Notes: generated by a model not told the origin, from the letters alone. DNA of 64,000 nucleotides from Chitinophaga sp. YR573 (GCF_900110995.1 NZ_FOJF01000003.1:930001-994000); one strand, 5' to 3'; shown: positions 1-9,543, counted from the stretch's first letter. Translations and numbers: made by a program.

Positions 1-1172
1 TAGATCGGATTTCCGCCGGAATTTTTCATCGCTTCATTGTTCATTTGCATCCAGGTGGCAGCATCTACAAAGTCGGGCATGTATTGAGGTCGTTGAATAC
101 CATAGTATCCGTTGTATTCAATATTGGGGACCCCGGCAACGCCACGTTTGGTGGTAATGATGATAACGCCATTGGCTGCCCTGGCGCCGTACATGGAAGC
201 CGAAGCTGCATCTTTCAATACTGTAATACTTTCAACGGTATTAGGGTCCAGGTTATTCATGTCAAATGGTACACCATCCACCAGCACCAGTGGAGCCGCA
301 TTCAGGAGTGTACCTACACCACGTATGCGGATGTCTGCCTGGTCACCACCTACCAGCCCGGTGGACTGAGACACCATAATACCAGTGCCGCCACCCTGAA
401 GTGCCTGGGAGAGTTGCGCAACGGGTTTGTTTTTCACATTCTCCATATTAACGATACTAACAGAGCTGGCTATATTTTTTACTTTCTGTGTGCTAAAGCC
501 CGTTACTACTACCTGGTCTAAAGTCTTAAGATCTTCTCTGAGGGAGATGATCAGGTTTACCTGTTCCTGGTTCACGATGTACTCCTGTGGCTTATAGCCG
601 ATCATGGAGATCACCAGTGTGCTGCCTTTGGGTACATGTAGTTCAAAAACTCCGTCCCCATCTGTGGTGATACCTTTGCCAGTGCCTGTCACTTTAATGG
701 TAGCACCTACCAGGGGCCCGGGAGGATCTTTGGCTTCCAGGACACGTCCCAGTACTCTGAGAAGCTTTTCCGGCGGAAAGTTGTCTTTGATAAGCTCCTT
801 TTTCTTTACCACCATCGTTTTGCCGATGATGCTATAGCTCAGTGGCCGATCATTGAAACACAGGTCCAGTACCTGTTTTAGTGAAACATTTTTTACCTGT
901 AATGATACAGGAGCAATAGTAACCAGTTCTTTTTCTTCATACACAACATATACGCCTGCCTGTTTAGCAATTTTTTTCAGCACTGTTTTTAACGGTTCGT
1001 TTTTAACAGTAATAGTGATGTTCTGGGAAATACCGCTTGCATAGATATTCATCATTGCCAGCAGCAGGAGGATAGAAGTAATGTGTTTATTTGCAATCGA
1101 TTGCCGGTTATGGCATGGCGATGTCTTGGGCGCCGCTGTGCGCGGTGCTCCGGTGAAGTAATACGGATGCAT
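1..1172 (-). CDS. SusC/RagA-family TonB-dependent outer-membrane receptor, N-terminal part (runs off window)
   Basis: Translating the minus strand from an ATG at 1172 gives an open frame to the window edge (about 390 residues). It has a charged leader and hydrophobic core (SILLLLAMMNIY, signal peptide to about residue 48), an STN/secretin-like domain at about 50-105 (NEPLKTVLKKIAKQAG), a carboxypeptidase-regulatory-like beta-sandwich at about 125-205, and a TonB plug from about 220 with the SusC hallmarks VLVDGVPFD and ARAANGVIIITTKRG. The STN domain is the part known to signal to a FecR-type anti-sigma factor, and a FecR gene ends 54 bp upstream, so this is a sigma/FecR-regulated glycan importer. 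The barrel, and any SusD partner, lie left of the window. The substrate is unknown. Family assignment is firm; the exact start is inferred. Confidence 0.93.
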   Translation of the reverse strand, partial: MHPYYFTGAPRTAAPKTSPCHNRQSIANKHITSILLLLAMMNIYASGISQNITITVKNEPLKTVLKKIAKQAGVYVVYEEKELVTIAPVSLQVKNVSLKQVLDLCFNDRPLSYSIIGKTMVVKKKELIKDNFPPEKLLRVLGRVLEAKDPPGPLVGATIKVTGTGKGITTDGDGVFELHVPKGSTLVISMIGYKPQEYIVNQEQVNLIISLREDLKTLDQVVVTGFSTQKVKNIASSVSIVNMENVKNKPVAQLSQALQGGGTGIMVSQSTGLVGGDQADIRIRGVGTLLNAAPLVLVDGVPFDMNNLDPNTVESITVLKDAASASMYGARAANGVIIITTKRGVAGVPNIEYNGYYGIQRPQYMPDFVDAATWMQMNNEAMKNSGGNPI

Positions 1173-1226
1173 AGACTAGTGGAATTTATAGTTGATTTTA
1201 CATTGGGTGCCGGTAATTTTGGTTGT

Positions 1227-2354
1227 TTAGGAATGAACGGAGAGGACAGTAAGTTTTCTGTTTTCAAGTTTGCACTCAACTCCGTACAGGTCTAGTATTT
1301 TTAGTACGTCCTGCAGATTCATGTCTCTGCCTATCTGGCCACCGAATTTCTTAACGGCTACCTCGTTTGCCGGAGCCTCGATAGCGATCTCTATATCATA
1401 CCATCTTGCCAGTTGCCGCAGGAAAGCAGGCAAGTCGGTATTTTCCAGTTCAAATCTTCCATTGCGCCAGGCCAGTACATTTTCCAGGTTAACAGTTTGT
1501 ACTTCCATTTTTCCGGTGGCAGGGTTCAGTTTTGATTGTTGTCCGGGGTGTAGTAAGGCAGATGTATTTCCCTGTAATACTTTTACCGCCCCTTCTATCA
1601 GAGTAGTGTTCACTACCTGTTCGTCGTTGTAGGCCATAATGTCGAAACTGGTCCCCAATACCTGTACTTCCATTTCACCTGTTTTTACAATGAAAGGTTG
1701 TTTAGCGTCAGGTGCAATTTCAAAGTATGCTTGTCCGTTCAGTATTACTGTTCGGTTATCCTTAAACTTTAATGGGTATTTAAGAGATGAGGCTGCATTG
1801 AGCCATGCATGGCTGCCATCAGGAAAGCTTACCTGGAATACACCACCACGGGGCGTCGTAAGCTCATTAAATGCATTGGCTTCATTGCTCTGGCTCTCAT
1901 ACTGTAATTCACCCTTCTTTTGCTGAATAGCCATGTTGCCGGTTTTGATCACCTGGCTACCGGTATCGGTTAATACTACTTTGGAGCCATCTGCAAGAGT
2001 CAACACTGCTTTGTTGCCGCCAGGCTTTGTGATCACAGCCAGGGGCTTTGGCTGGTGTTTTGGCAGCAGTGGATAAGTTATCACTGCAAGGACAAGTACG
2101 GCTGCTGCAAGCCACCGGTATTTCCGGTAATGACGTGTATCAACCCGTTGCTGGATCTTATCCCACATACGCATGGAAGTATCCTGTGGCAAACGGTTCC
2201 CCTGCTGCAGGTTTTCCTGAAAAATGTCTGCTGCCTGCTCCCGGAGTTCCGTAGCATCTGTAGATTCCAGGTATGATTGCAGCCATTGTTCATCTTCCGC
2301 ACTGCGGTGCGGTGACGAGAGGATCTCTTTTAATCTTTGTTGATCGCTTTTCAA
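1227..2354 (-). CDS. FecR-family anti-sigma factor
   Basis: A 375-residue inner-membrane regulator. The N-terminal ~80 residues are cytoplasmic and would bind the ECF sigma factor. One membrane segment follows at about 81-97 (WLAAAVLVLAVITYPLL). A periplasmic FecR domain (about 105-275, with LTLADGSKVVLTD and NAASSLKYPL) and a C-terminal DUF4974-type domain (about 300-368) complete the protein. In the FecIRA scheme, known for this family, the periplasmic part senses the loaded TonB receptor's STN domain and releases or activates the sigma factor. It sits between the sigma gene (2428-3054) and the SusC gene, all on the minus strand, as expected for a Bacteroidota trans-envelope unit. Confidence 0.95.
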   Translation of the reverse strand: MKSDQQRLKEILSSPHRSAEDEQWLQSYLESTDATELREQAADIFQENLQQGNRLPQDTSMRMWDKIQQRVDTRHYRKYRWLAAAVLVLAVITYPLLPKHQPKPLAVITKPGGNKAVLTLADGSKVVLTDTGSQVIKTGNMAIQQKKGELQYESQSNEANAFNELTTPRGGVFQVSFPDGSHAWLNAASSLKYPLKFKDNRTVILNGQAYFEIAPDAKQPFIVKTGEMEVQVLGTSFDIMAYNDEQVVNTTLIEGAVKVLQGNTSALLHPGQQSKLNPATGKMEVQTVNLENVLAWRNGRFELENTDLPAFLRQLARWYDIEIAIEAPANEVAVKKFGGQIGRDMNLQDVLKILDLYGVECKLENRKLTVLSVHS

Positions 2355-2402
2355 ATGCCTGGGTATCTTTATCTATATTATATACAACTGGTAATAATAA
2401 AA

Positions 2403-2411
2403 GGGGGGGGG
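2403..2411. repeat. Nine-base G homopolymer between the sigma and FecR genes
   Basis: Nine consecutive G on the plus strand (C on the coding strand) lie in the 73-bp gap between the sigma-factor stop and the FecR start. Such tracts are prone to slippage. Here it is untranslated, so a length change could alter only leader or spacing effects. Confidence 0.6.
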
Positions 2412-2427
2412 AGAAGAGAGGATTTTT

Positions 2428-3054
2428 TTAAAGAATTTTCATCAGCAGGAAAAGAAGCAGGGTAGTATGCTTACGTATGTACTCCCTTAGGGTATACATA
2501 ACTTCTCCCAGGTATTCCTTTACGGTATATCTGGAAATACCCATCAGCTGTGAAGTCTCTTCATATGTGCGGCCTTCCATCTTACAAAGCTCAAATACGC
2601 GCCTTTTTTGCGGGGATAACTGGCTGATGGCAGTTTCCAGTAACTCCCACTGTTTTTCGGCAGTCAGGAAATCATTATCGATAATAGGTTGCAGGATGGC
2701 TTCTGCCACTTTTCTTTTTTCACGTAACTCCTTTTTTAGAAGATTAATCGCACGGTTAAATGTAATGGTAAAAAGCCAGGGGCCTAATGGTCTGGCTATA
2801 TCAATCTCTCTGCGCTTCTCCCAGAGCGTAATAAATGCCTCCTGGACGATATCTTCCGTTTCCGGAGAGGAATGAAGTATCTGGTAAGTTTTACGGTACA
2901 GCGCATGATGGTATTTATCATACAGCGCTTTAAAGGCTGTCTGATCGCCGGCGGACAATCCTCTCAGGAGTCCTGTTTCATCGTGGAAGTTTGCTGGGTT
3001 AATCAATAACTGGAATTCTAGATGATGATTACCAAAATACCAAAAAGATAGCAA
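2428..3054 (-). CDS. RNA polymerase ECF sigma-70 factor (Bacteroidota FecI-like)
   Basis: About 208 codons with sigma region 2 (GDQTAFKALYDKYHHALY, then EDIVQEAFITLWEKR) and region 4 with a helix-turn-helix near the C-terminus (LSPQKRRVFELCKMEGRTYEETSQLMGIS). It would direct polymerase to its own operon or to the SusC locus when freed by FecR. No ATG is available before the conserved part: the longest frame starts with TTG at 3054, and another TTG lies at 3006, so the start is uncertain. The last ten residues (TLLLFLLMKIL) are oddly hydrophobic for a sigma factor, a tail often seen in this family. Confidence 0.93.
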   Translation of the reverse strand: MLSFWYFGNHHLEFQLLINPANFHDETGLLRGLSAGDQTAFKALYDKYHHALYRKTYQILHSSPETEDIVQEAFITLWEKRREIDIARPLGPWLFTITFNRAINLLKKELREKRKVAEAILQPIIDNDFLTAEKQWELLETAISQLSPQKRRVFELCKMEGRTYEETSQLMGISRYTVKEYLGEVMYTLREYIRKHTTLLLFLLMKIL

Positions 3055-3182
3055 CTAACCTGATAGTGAATTGATAAAAGCTGATGGTAGATTGTATGAA
3101 ATGCCTGTCAGGGTGAATCTGTATATGAATTAAACGCAATGAAATAGATAAAAAAGTACTATACCTGTGGCATAAGTTAGCA

Positions 3183-3190
3183 TACTTTTG
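3183..3190 (+). promoter_or_regulatory. Bacteroidota -7 element (TACTTTTG) for the GH5-GH3 unit
   Basis: TACTTTTG matches the TAnnTTTG consensus exactly and lies 26 bp before the GH5 start codon. No clear -33 TTG is seen, which may mean an activator is needed. Prediction only. Confidence 0.5.
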
Positions 3191-3216
3191 AAAAGCTTAA
3201 CTAATTATAAAAAGTA

Positions 3217-4497
3217 ATGCCACGTTTTTCACTTAATGTTATTTTAATCATCACGTTATGTACAGGCACCGCTACGGCTCAAAAGGGATTTATAACAAGG
3301 TCCGGGCATCAGTTCTCTCTTAACAATAAGCCTTACTACTATATTGGTACTAACTATTGGTACGGTGGTTTGCTGGCGTTGCAGAAAAATGGTAAAGAAC
3401 GGTTAAAGAAAGAGTTGGATTTCCTGAAGAGTCAGGGGGTGAACAACCTGCGGATACTGGTAGGAACAGAGGGAAAAGGACTGGTAAATGGAGTAGAGCG
3501 GGTAAAACCAGCCTTCCAGTTTGAGCAGGGGAAATTCAATATGGAGATATTGGGTGGTCTTGACTTCCTCCTGTACGAAATGGGTAAAAGGAAGATGTAT
3601 GCCGTATTGTTCCTGAGTAATAACTGGGAATGGAGCGGTGGCTTTTTACAGTACCTCAACTGGAATGGGGTCATTACTGATTCAGTCATGCGGAGTAAGC
3701 TGAACTGGGATGACCTTCGGGAGAATACCAGTAAATTCTATTCCTGCGGGCCTTGTCAGAAGGATTATGAGAATCAGTTACGACTGGTATTGAATCATGT
3801 AAATGAATATACTAAACATAAGTATATTGATGAACCCTCTATAATGGCCTGGGAATTGGCAAATGAGCCACGACCTATGCTCACCACTGCTGTGGACAAG
3901 TACAAACAGTGGACCTCTTCCGTAGCCAAACTGATCAAATCGATAGACCGCAATCACCTGGTAACCCTGGGTACAGAAGGAATTATGGGTACAGATGAAT
4001 CTGCGGACCTGTTTAAAGAAATTCATCAGCCCAAAGAAGTCGATTATTTAACCATACATATCTGGCCCAAGAACTGGGGATGGTTTAAGGATACCAGTAT
4101 TGCAGCCAGTCTGCCCGTATTGATTTCAAAAACACAACAATACATCAGGCAACATGAAGAAATCGCCAGTGAACTGAATAAACCACTGGTAGTAGAAGAG
4201 TTTGGCCTGCCTCGTGACAATCATTCGTTTGATCCGGCATCTTCCAGTTATTCACGTGATAAAATGTACGATGCCGTCTTTGCTGAATGGGCAAGAAGCC
4301 GGAAACAGGGAGGAGTGATCGCAGGATGTAGTTTCTGGGCATTTGCAGGAACTGCGAGGCCGGTTCCCGGACAAATATTCTGGAAAGAAGGAGATGATCT
4401 GATGGGTGATCCCCCACAGGAAGAACAGGGTTTAAACTCCGTCTTCGATTCTGATAACATCACCTGGAAAATCATCCGCACCTATACAATAAATTAA
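3217..4497 (+). CDS. Secreted GH5 glycoside hydrolase, mannanase-like (subfamily 7 type)
   Basis: A 426-residue secreted enzyme with a signal peptide (about 1-21, ending TATAQ). The family-5 TIM barrel shows IGTNYWYG near the N-terminus, the acid/base motif MAWELANEPR (Glu about 217) and the nucleophile motif VVEEFGLPRD (Glu about 328), plus the late aromatic HIWPKNWGW. This motif set is typical of GH5 beta-mannanases (subfamily 7), which cut internal beta-1,4-mannosidic bonds. The stop is only 9 bp before the GH3 gene, so both are probably one transcript in which the GH3 enzyme finishes the oligosaccharides. No SusCD pair accompanies them directly. GH5 fold is firm; mannan specificity is inferred. 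Confidence 0.9.
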   Translation: MPRFSLNVILIITLCTGTATAQKGFITRSGHQFSLNNKPYYYIGTNYWYGGLLALQKNGKERLKKELDFLKSQGVNNLRILVGTEGKGLVNGVERVKPAFQFEQGKFNMEILGGLDFLLYEMGKRKMYAVLFLSNNWEWSGGFLQYLNWNGVITDSVMRSKLNWDDLRENTSKFYSCGPCQKDYENQLRLVLNHVNEYTKHKYIDEPSIMAWELANEPRPMLTTAVDKYKQWTSSVAKLIKSIDRNHLVTLGTEGIMGTDESADLFKEIHQPKEVDYLTIHIWPKNWGWFKDTSIAASLPVLISKTQQYIRQHEEIASELNKPLVVEEFGLPRDNHSFDPASSSYSRDKMYDAVFAEWARSRKQGGVIAGCSFWAFAGTARPVPGQIFWKEGDDLMGDPPQEEQGLNSVFDSDNITWKIIRTYTIN

Positions 4498-4506
4498 ATA
4501 TCAGTT

Positions 4507-6738
4507 ATGAAAAAAGTACTCTTATTAGTTGCAATTGTTGCGGCCTCATTCAATGGTTATACACAATCGATCGATCAGAAAGTGGAGTCCCTGTTAGCGA
4601 AAATGACACTCGAAGAAAAAGCGGGACAGATGACTCAGATCAGTGTGGAAGCCTTCCTTAAAACTACGAATGGTGTTTTGAACGAACCTCATGAAATTGA
4701 TATAGCCAAATTAGAGGAAGCGATCAAAAAATATAAAGTAGGTTCTATTCTCAATGTAGGAGGTAATGCACAAACAGTAGAGGTCTGGAGGAACAGGATA
4801 GAAACTATCCAGAAAATTGCACTCCAGGAACGCCTTAAAATCCCCGTACTGTATGGAATTGATGCCATCAGGGGAAATAATTATACATCAAATTCAGTGA
4901 TGTTCCCTCAGCAGATCGCGCAGGCTGCTTCCTTTAATCCCGCAATGGCTAAAAAGGCTGCTGAAGTAACTGCTTATGAAACACGCGCTTCTTTTATTCC
5001 CTGGAATTTTAGTCCGGTGCTTGATCTTGGACGCCAGCCTGTCTGGCCCCGTATCTGGGAAACATATGGTGAAGACCCTTACCTTATCAGTGAAATGGGC
5101 AAAGCCGTGGTTCAGGGATACCAGGGAGATAATGTAGTGACCGACAAATACCATGTTGCAGCCTGTCTTAAACATTATATGGGCTATAGTATGCCTTTAA
5201 GCGGACATGATCGTACTCCTGCCTGGATACCTGAAAGGGAAATGCGTGAATACTTCCTTCCTCAGTTTGCCGCTGCTGTAAAAGCCGGTGCAAAGAGTGT
5301 AATGGTAAACAGCGCCGAGATCAATGGGGTGCCTGTACATGCCAACAAACACATTTTAACCGATATCCTTAAAGGTGAACTGGGATTCCAGGGACTGGTA
5401 GTAAGCGACTGGCAGGATATCCAATATCTTTATCTGCGTCACAGAGTGGCAAAGGACAATAAAGAAGCTGTAATGATCGCTATTAATGCCGGTATCGACA
5501 TGAGTATGGTCCCTACTGATTATACCTTTACAGCCGATTTAATCGAACTGGTAAAAGAAGGGAAGATCCCTATGTCACGTATCGATGATGCGGTAAAAAG
5601 GATCCTGAGAGTAAAATATGAAACCGGTCTTTTTGAGAACCCGGTCGGCAAATCCCAGGACTATCCATTGTTTAACAGTGTAGCTCATAATAAACTGAAC
5701 TACGACCTGACAGCTGAATGTATCACTTTACTCAAAAATACCAATAACATTCTTCCATTGACTCCGGGCAAAAAGATCCTGGTATCCGGTCCTGCTGCCA
5801 ATTCAATGCGTTCTTTAAATGGTGGATGGTCACGTATCTGGCAGGGTACTACCAGTGATGAAACTGAAAAGGATAAGAACACTATCCTGGAAGCCATTCA
5901 GCATGTGTTTGGTGCTGCTAATGTACAATATAGTGAAGGAGCCGGTTTTGATAAAACACTGGATATTCAGGATGCAGTATCGAAGGCTGCCAATGTTGAT
6001 GTGATCGTACTTTGTATCGGCGAAACCAGCTATACTGAAACACCTGGCAATATCGGAGATTTAAGGATATCTGATTCTCAGATTGAACTTACCCGCGCTT
6101 TAGCTGCTACAGGAAAACCGATTGTGTTTGTACTGACAGAAGGCCGTCCGCGTATTATATCTTCTATAGAACCACTCAGTGCTGCCGTACTTCATTCCTA
6201 TTTGTCAGGAAATGAAGGCGGAAACGTGATTGCAGATGTGCTGGCAGGTAAGATCAATCCTTCCGGGAAACTGCCTTATACTTATCCTCGTTCTACCAAC
6301 AGCCTGATAAACTATTATCATAAATATACTGAAACACTGAAGTTTGATGAAATGGCAGGATTTAATCCTCAGTGGGAATTTGGATATGGATTAAGTTATA
6401 CTCAATTCTCTTATTCCAACCTGAAACTGAGCAATACAACACTTACAGATGCTAAAGCTATTACTGTATCAGTTGATGTGACCAACTCAGGTAAAATAGC
6501 AGGTAAAGAGACCGTATTACTGTTTGTAAGTGATGAAGTAGCTTCTATCACTCCTGAGGTAAAGCGTTTACGGGCATTTGAGAAAATTGACCTTCAGCCG
6601 GGGCAGACCAAAACAGTTTCTTTCACAATAGATAAAGAACGACTTTCCTTTATTAATGCACAATTACAACGGGTTACAGAACCTGGTGATTTCTCCGTTT
6701 CTGTAGGAGGTCTGAAAACCGCTTTCAAATATGAGTGA
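4507..6738 (+). CDS. GH3 beta-glucosidase-like exo-hydrolase (BglX type)
   Basis: A 743-residue periplasmic enzyme with a signal peptide (about 1-19, ending GYTQ). It has the GH3 N-terminal barrel, the catalytic nucleophile in GLVVSDWQDI (Asp about 301), the GH3 C-terminal domain (KKILVSGPAAN, later GNEGGNVIADVLAGKINPSG) and a fibronectin-III-like C-terminal domain from about 650. Length and domain order match BglX-type beta-glucosidases, which release terminal sugars from short beta-linked oligosaccharides. It follows the GH5 gene by 9 bp and is closed by a strong terminator. Substrate (gluco- versus xylo- or manno-oligosaccharide) cannot be told from sequence alone. Confidence 0.93.
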   Translation: MKKVLLLVAIVAASFNGYTQSIDQKVESLLAKMTLEEKAGQMTQISVEAFLKTTNGVLNEPHEIDIAKLEEAIKKYKVGSILNVGGNAQTVEVWRNRIETIQKIALQERLKIPVLYGIDAIRGNNYTSNSVMFPQQIAQAASFNPAMAKKAAEVTAYETRASFIPWNFSPVLDLGRQPVWPRIWETYGEDPYLISEMGKAVVQGYQGDNVVTDKYHVAACLKHYMGYSMPLSGHDRTPAWIPEREMREYFLPQFAAAVKAGAKSVMVNSAEINGVPVHANKHILTDILKGELGFQGLVVSDWQDIQYLYLRHRVAKDNKEAVMIAINAGIDMSMVPTDYTFTADLIELVKEGKIPMSRIDDAVKRILRVKYETGLFENPVGKSQDYPLFNSVAHNKLNYDLTAECITLLKNTNNILPLTPGKKILVSGPAANSMRSLNGGWSRIWQGTTSDETEKDKNTILEAIQHVFGAANVQYSEGAGFDKTLDIQDAVSKAANVDVIVLCIGETSYTETPGNIGDLRISDSQIELTRALAATGKPIVFVLTEGRPRIISSIEPLSAAVLHSYLSGNEGGNVIADVLAGKINPSGKLPYTYPRSTNSLINYYHKYTETLKFDEMAGFNPQWEFGYGLSYTQFSYSNLKLSNTTLTDAKAITVSVDVTNSGKIAGKETVLLFVSDEVASITPEVKRLRAFEKIDLQPGQTKTVSFTIDKERLSFINAQLQRVTEPGDFSVSVGGLKTAFKYE

Positions 6739-6760
6739 TCCTGCTTAAAACTGTATACAG

Positions 6761-6796
6761 GAAAGGCTGTCTCAGTATGAGATAGCCTTTCTTTTT
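6761..6796 (+). terminator. Intrinsic terminator after GH5-GH3
   Basis: A GC-containing hairpin (GAAAGGCTGTCTC / GAGATAGCCTTTC with a short loop and one mismatch) followed by five T lies 22 bp after the GH3 stop. Confidence 0.85.
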
Positions 6797-6873
6797 AGTG
6801 CTAAAAATACAAACTAGTTGGTATTGTTACGAAGCGTGTAACGATATAACTTGCCTTGTTATAAAATCCACAC

Positions 6874-9450
6874 ATGCAAAACTGGGTATTTAAAGCGCTG
6901 AAAAGTTTATTCGGCTTATTGTTTTTTCATTTCTATGAAATATTTGCCGACCTATTCTCAAAAATGGATAATATTCCATGGCGTCACCTGGTTGCAGACT
7001 TTTTCAGTATTGTGAGAAGTTCAGGAATGTTTTCAGTACTTAATATCGTCGCCTTTTTTGTTTTTACAATATTACCACAGGGCAGAGATGTATTACTGAT
7101 AGTGGTGGAGGAAATAGCTGTTCAGCACCGGTTTGGTAATCTTATCTCTATGTTGATCGGCGCATTTATCTGGAGTGTGGTATCCGAATATGGTTGCCGG
7201 TATGCGATCTACGTGACAGATAATTCAGGAAAGAGTTTGTCTGATGAGCGGATAGAGTGGAAAAAAGCAGTGGAGAAGTTAGTGGCCCAGATGTTTTTGC
7301 TCACGCCATTTTTGATTCTTTTTACCGGATTCCTGATCAACTATCTGAATGAAAGCTCACTTGAGCCAACTGAGAAGAAAATAGGTTTTGGCGTGCCGGT
7401 GGCTTGTCTTTATCTGGTGCTGAATGTTGTCGCGAAAGCATACTTCTCAAAGGAGAAAAAAGGACTGATGTCGCTGAGGATCTTTTCTCTGATGGAGTTA
7501 CCTGCAATTGAAAACAAATGGTGTAATAAACTGATTGGGATCTATAATGATTATGTTTTTACATTGCGTAAACCTTCTAATTTTTCTTCAGCAATAAATC
7601 CGCCGTTTATTGTTTTTTCAGATAATTTTCTCCGGCTGGATGATACCGGGCGTATGAAGTTCCTGCAGCAGCCGGCGAATATGGTTAAGGAAGCAATGGT
7701 GCCGGAAGAGTTTGAACCATTATCATTTTCAGAGCACAACGAGCAGGAAGATGAACAGTATAAATGGATTTACCGCATTCCCATTTCGTTTTATAAAACC
7801 CTGCATTTACAGTTAAAAATAATAGTATTTGCAAGCCTTACCATTTTTATTATTATTTGTTTGCTGCCATTGTCTTATTATGAAGTGATTGGTTCTCCCG
7901 GACTGGTCATTATTGCGTTTACCTGCTGGGGTGGAATTTATGCAGGTATATTATACCTGGATCATGCCATATTGCGTAATAGTAAATTCTCGTTGCGGTT
8001 TTTACTATGTGTATTATTAGTGATAAGCTCATTAATTAATAATGATCACCCGGTTCGGTATAATGAACATGGCCTTACCGATAACAGGCCCGTATTATCT
8101 TCTCATTTTGACAAATGGTTTGAAAAATATAAAGAGGATTCTGTTTCCTCAATGTACAAGTTTAACTGGATTAAAGATACTCCATACCAGAAAGTGAGAT
8201 ACCCGGTTATTTTTGTCTGTGCAGAAGGTGGCGCATTGAGGACAGGTGCATTTGCTGCTCAGACGCTGAGTTTCCTGCAGGATAATTTTCTTCGGGTCAA
8301 GGACTCTTTCCTTTATAAAAAAGCTCTGTGTATGGACAAGGCTGCAATGGACTCTAACAAGCCGGCTACTTATGTCATAGACTATAACGCAAAGAAGATG
8401 TGGCAACAGGAGAGAGGTAATGATTTTAAAAAGTCTATCTATGCTTACTCCGGAGTTTCAGGAGGTTCACTGGGATTGGCATTTTTTAATGCGATTGCCT
8501 ATTTGGTCCCGTCTGAGAAATGGAAGGCAGATTCGTTGTCTAAGCTTACACAAGCATTTTTTGACCAGGATTATTTGTCGCCGGTAATTGGTAAAATGTT
8601 TTATGGCGATTTTTTGAATCTTTTTATTCCTTTTCATATTGAACGTTTTGACCGGGCTATTGCACTGGAGAAAAGCTGGGAGAAAGGTTTTATGAGAACT
8701 ATACTCCCCAATGCTACAGACATATTCTCTGATGATTATCTGGGACTCTATAATAATGACCATTTGCATCCTGCAATGTTCATTAATACGACTGAAGTTG
8801 AGAGCGGAAAACAATGCTGGTTGAGTAATGTGAAACCTGATAAGGAGATGTGTTTTTCTGATGAAAGAGATCTGTTTAACACCAAAATAAAGGGCGGCAT
8901 TAATTTCAGCACGATGATCAACTTCAGTTCCCGGTTCCCGCTTTTCTCTCCTGGTGCAAATCTCATGCAGAATGAGAACTTTAAATTACATTATGTAGAT
9001 GGTGGTTATGTTGAAAATACAGGGGCCGGAACAATGCTTGAGATACTTGAGTCCCTGAAAGAGAATTCTAAGTATTTCAAAAATGATGAAGTTGTGCCGT
9101 TTGTTTTTGTATTGCGGTTTGGGGATGATAAAGATGATGATTTTAAAGATCTCAGTGTTGGCAATGAAATGCTGGAAGTCGTAACCGGAATTTACAATAC
9201 GAGGATAGGACGTACCAGTACCGCAATGGCTCAGCTTGAAAGATTTACAGAAAAAAAGCTGAATGGTAAGTTTATCCAACTTTGTCTAAGTACGTCTGGT
9301 AGTCAGGTACCCTTAAACTGGGTATTGTCATCCAGCAGTCTGGATAATCTGAAAAAAGATATAGAGAACAAATGGCAGAAGAAACAGGAAAATCAGCTGA
9401 ATAAATTTTTCCTGCTGAACGGGGAGTGTGTAAGGGCTTGTGGATATTAA
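6874..9450 (+). CDS. Membrane-anchored patatin-like phospholipase
   Basis: An 858-residue protein. The first ~390 residues contain several hydrophobic segments (about 53-67, 88-104, 140-158, 172-190, 313-332, 342-362, 374-388). The C-terminal half is a patatin-type lipase: a glycine-rich oxyanion stretch VCAEGGALRTG (about 448-457), the nucleophile elbow YSGVSGGS (Ser about 529) and the catalytic aspartate in YVDGGYVENTG (Asp about 709), forming the Ser-Asp dyad of patatins. It would hydrolyse acyl esters of membrane lipids; substrate and side of the membrane are unknown. It stands alone between two terminators, so is its own transcription unit. An N-terminal multi-pass module fused to patatin is less usual than soluble or outer-membrane patatins. 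Confidence 0.85.
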   Translation: MQNWVFKALKSLFGLLFFHFYEIFADLFSKMDNIPWRHLVADFFSIVRSSGMFSVLNIVAFFVFTILPQGRDVLLIVVEEIAVQHRFGNLISMLIGAFIWSVVSEYGCRYAIYVTDNSGKSLSDERIEWKKAVEKLVAQMFLLTPFLILFTGFLINYLNESSLEPTEKKIGFGVPVACLYLVLNVVAKAYFSKEKKGLMSLRIFSLMELPAIENKWCNKLIGIYNDYVFTLRKPSNFSSAINPPFIVFSDNFLRLDDTGRMKFLQQPANMVKEAMVPEEFEPLSFSEHNEQEDEQYKWIYRIPISFYKTLHLQLKIIVFASLTIFIIICLLPLSYYEVIGSPGLVIIAFTCWGGIYAGILYLDHAILRNSKFSLRFLLCVLLVISSLINNDHPVRYNEHGLTDNRPVLSSHFDKWFEKYKEDSVSSMYKFNWIKDTPYQKVRYPVIFVCAEGGALRTGAFAAQTLSFLQDNFLRVKDSFLYKKALCMDKAAMDSNKPATYVIDYNAKKMWQQERGNDFKKSIYAYSGVSGGSLGLAFFNAIAYLVPSEKWKADSLSKLTQAFFDQDYLSPVIGKMFYGDFLNLFIPFHIERFDRAIALEKSWEKGFMRTILPNATDIFSDDYLGLYNNDHLHPAMFINTTEVESGKQCWLSNVKPDKEMCFSDERDLFNTKIKGGINFSTMINFSSRFPLFSPGANLMQNENFKLHYVDGGYVENTGAGTMLEILESLKENSKYFKNDEVVPFVFVLRFGDDKDDDFKDLSVGNEMLEVVTGIYNTRIGRTSTAMAQLERFTEKKLNGKFIQLCLSTSGSQVPLNWVLSSSSLDNLKKDIENKWQKKQENQLNKFFLLNGECVRACGY

Positions 9451-9470
9451 AATCTAATCCCAGGGGCTAT

Positions 9471-9516
9471 AAAATGGCGAAACGCCGGAGATCAATCTCC
9501 GGCGTTTCGCCATTTT
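9471..9516. terminator. Long perfect bidirectional hairpin terminator
   Basis: Two 22-nt perfectly complementary arms (starting AAAATGGCGAAACGCC) separated by 2 nt. The A-run at one end and T-run at the other let it stop transcription from either side. It closes the patatin gene. Confidence 0.85.
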
Positions 9517-9543
9517 GACTCAGGGGTTGAAAAAATAACTTTG
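9515..9543 (+). promoter_or_regulatory. Bacteroidota promoter (TTG-N18-TAACTTTG)
   Basis: TTG at 9515-9517 and TAACTTTG at 9536-9543, 18 bp apart, match the -33/-7 consensus and precede the small membrane protein at 9610. The -33 motif overlaps the end of the preceding terminator. Confidence 0.5.
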
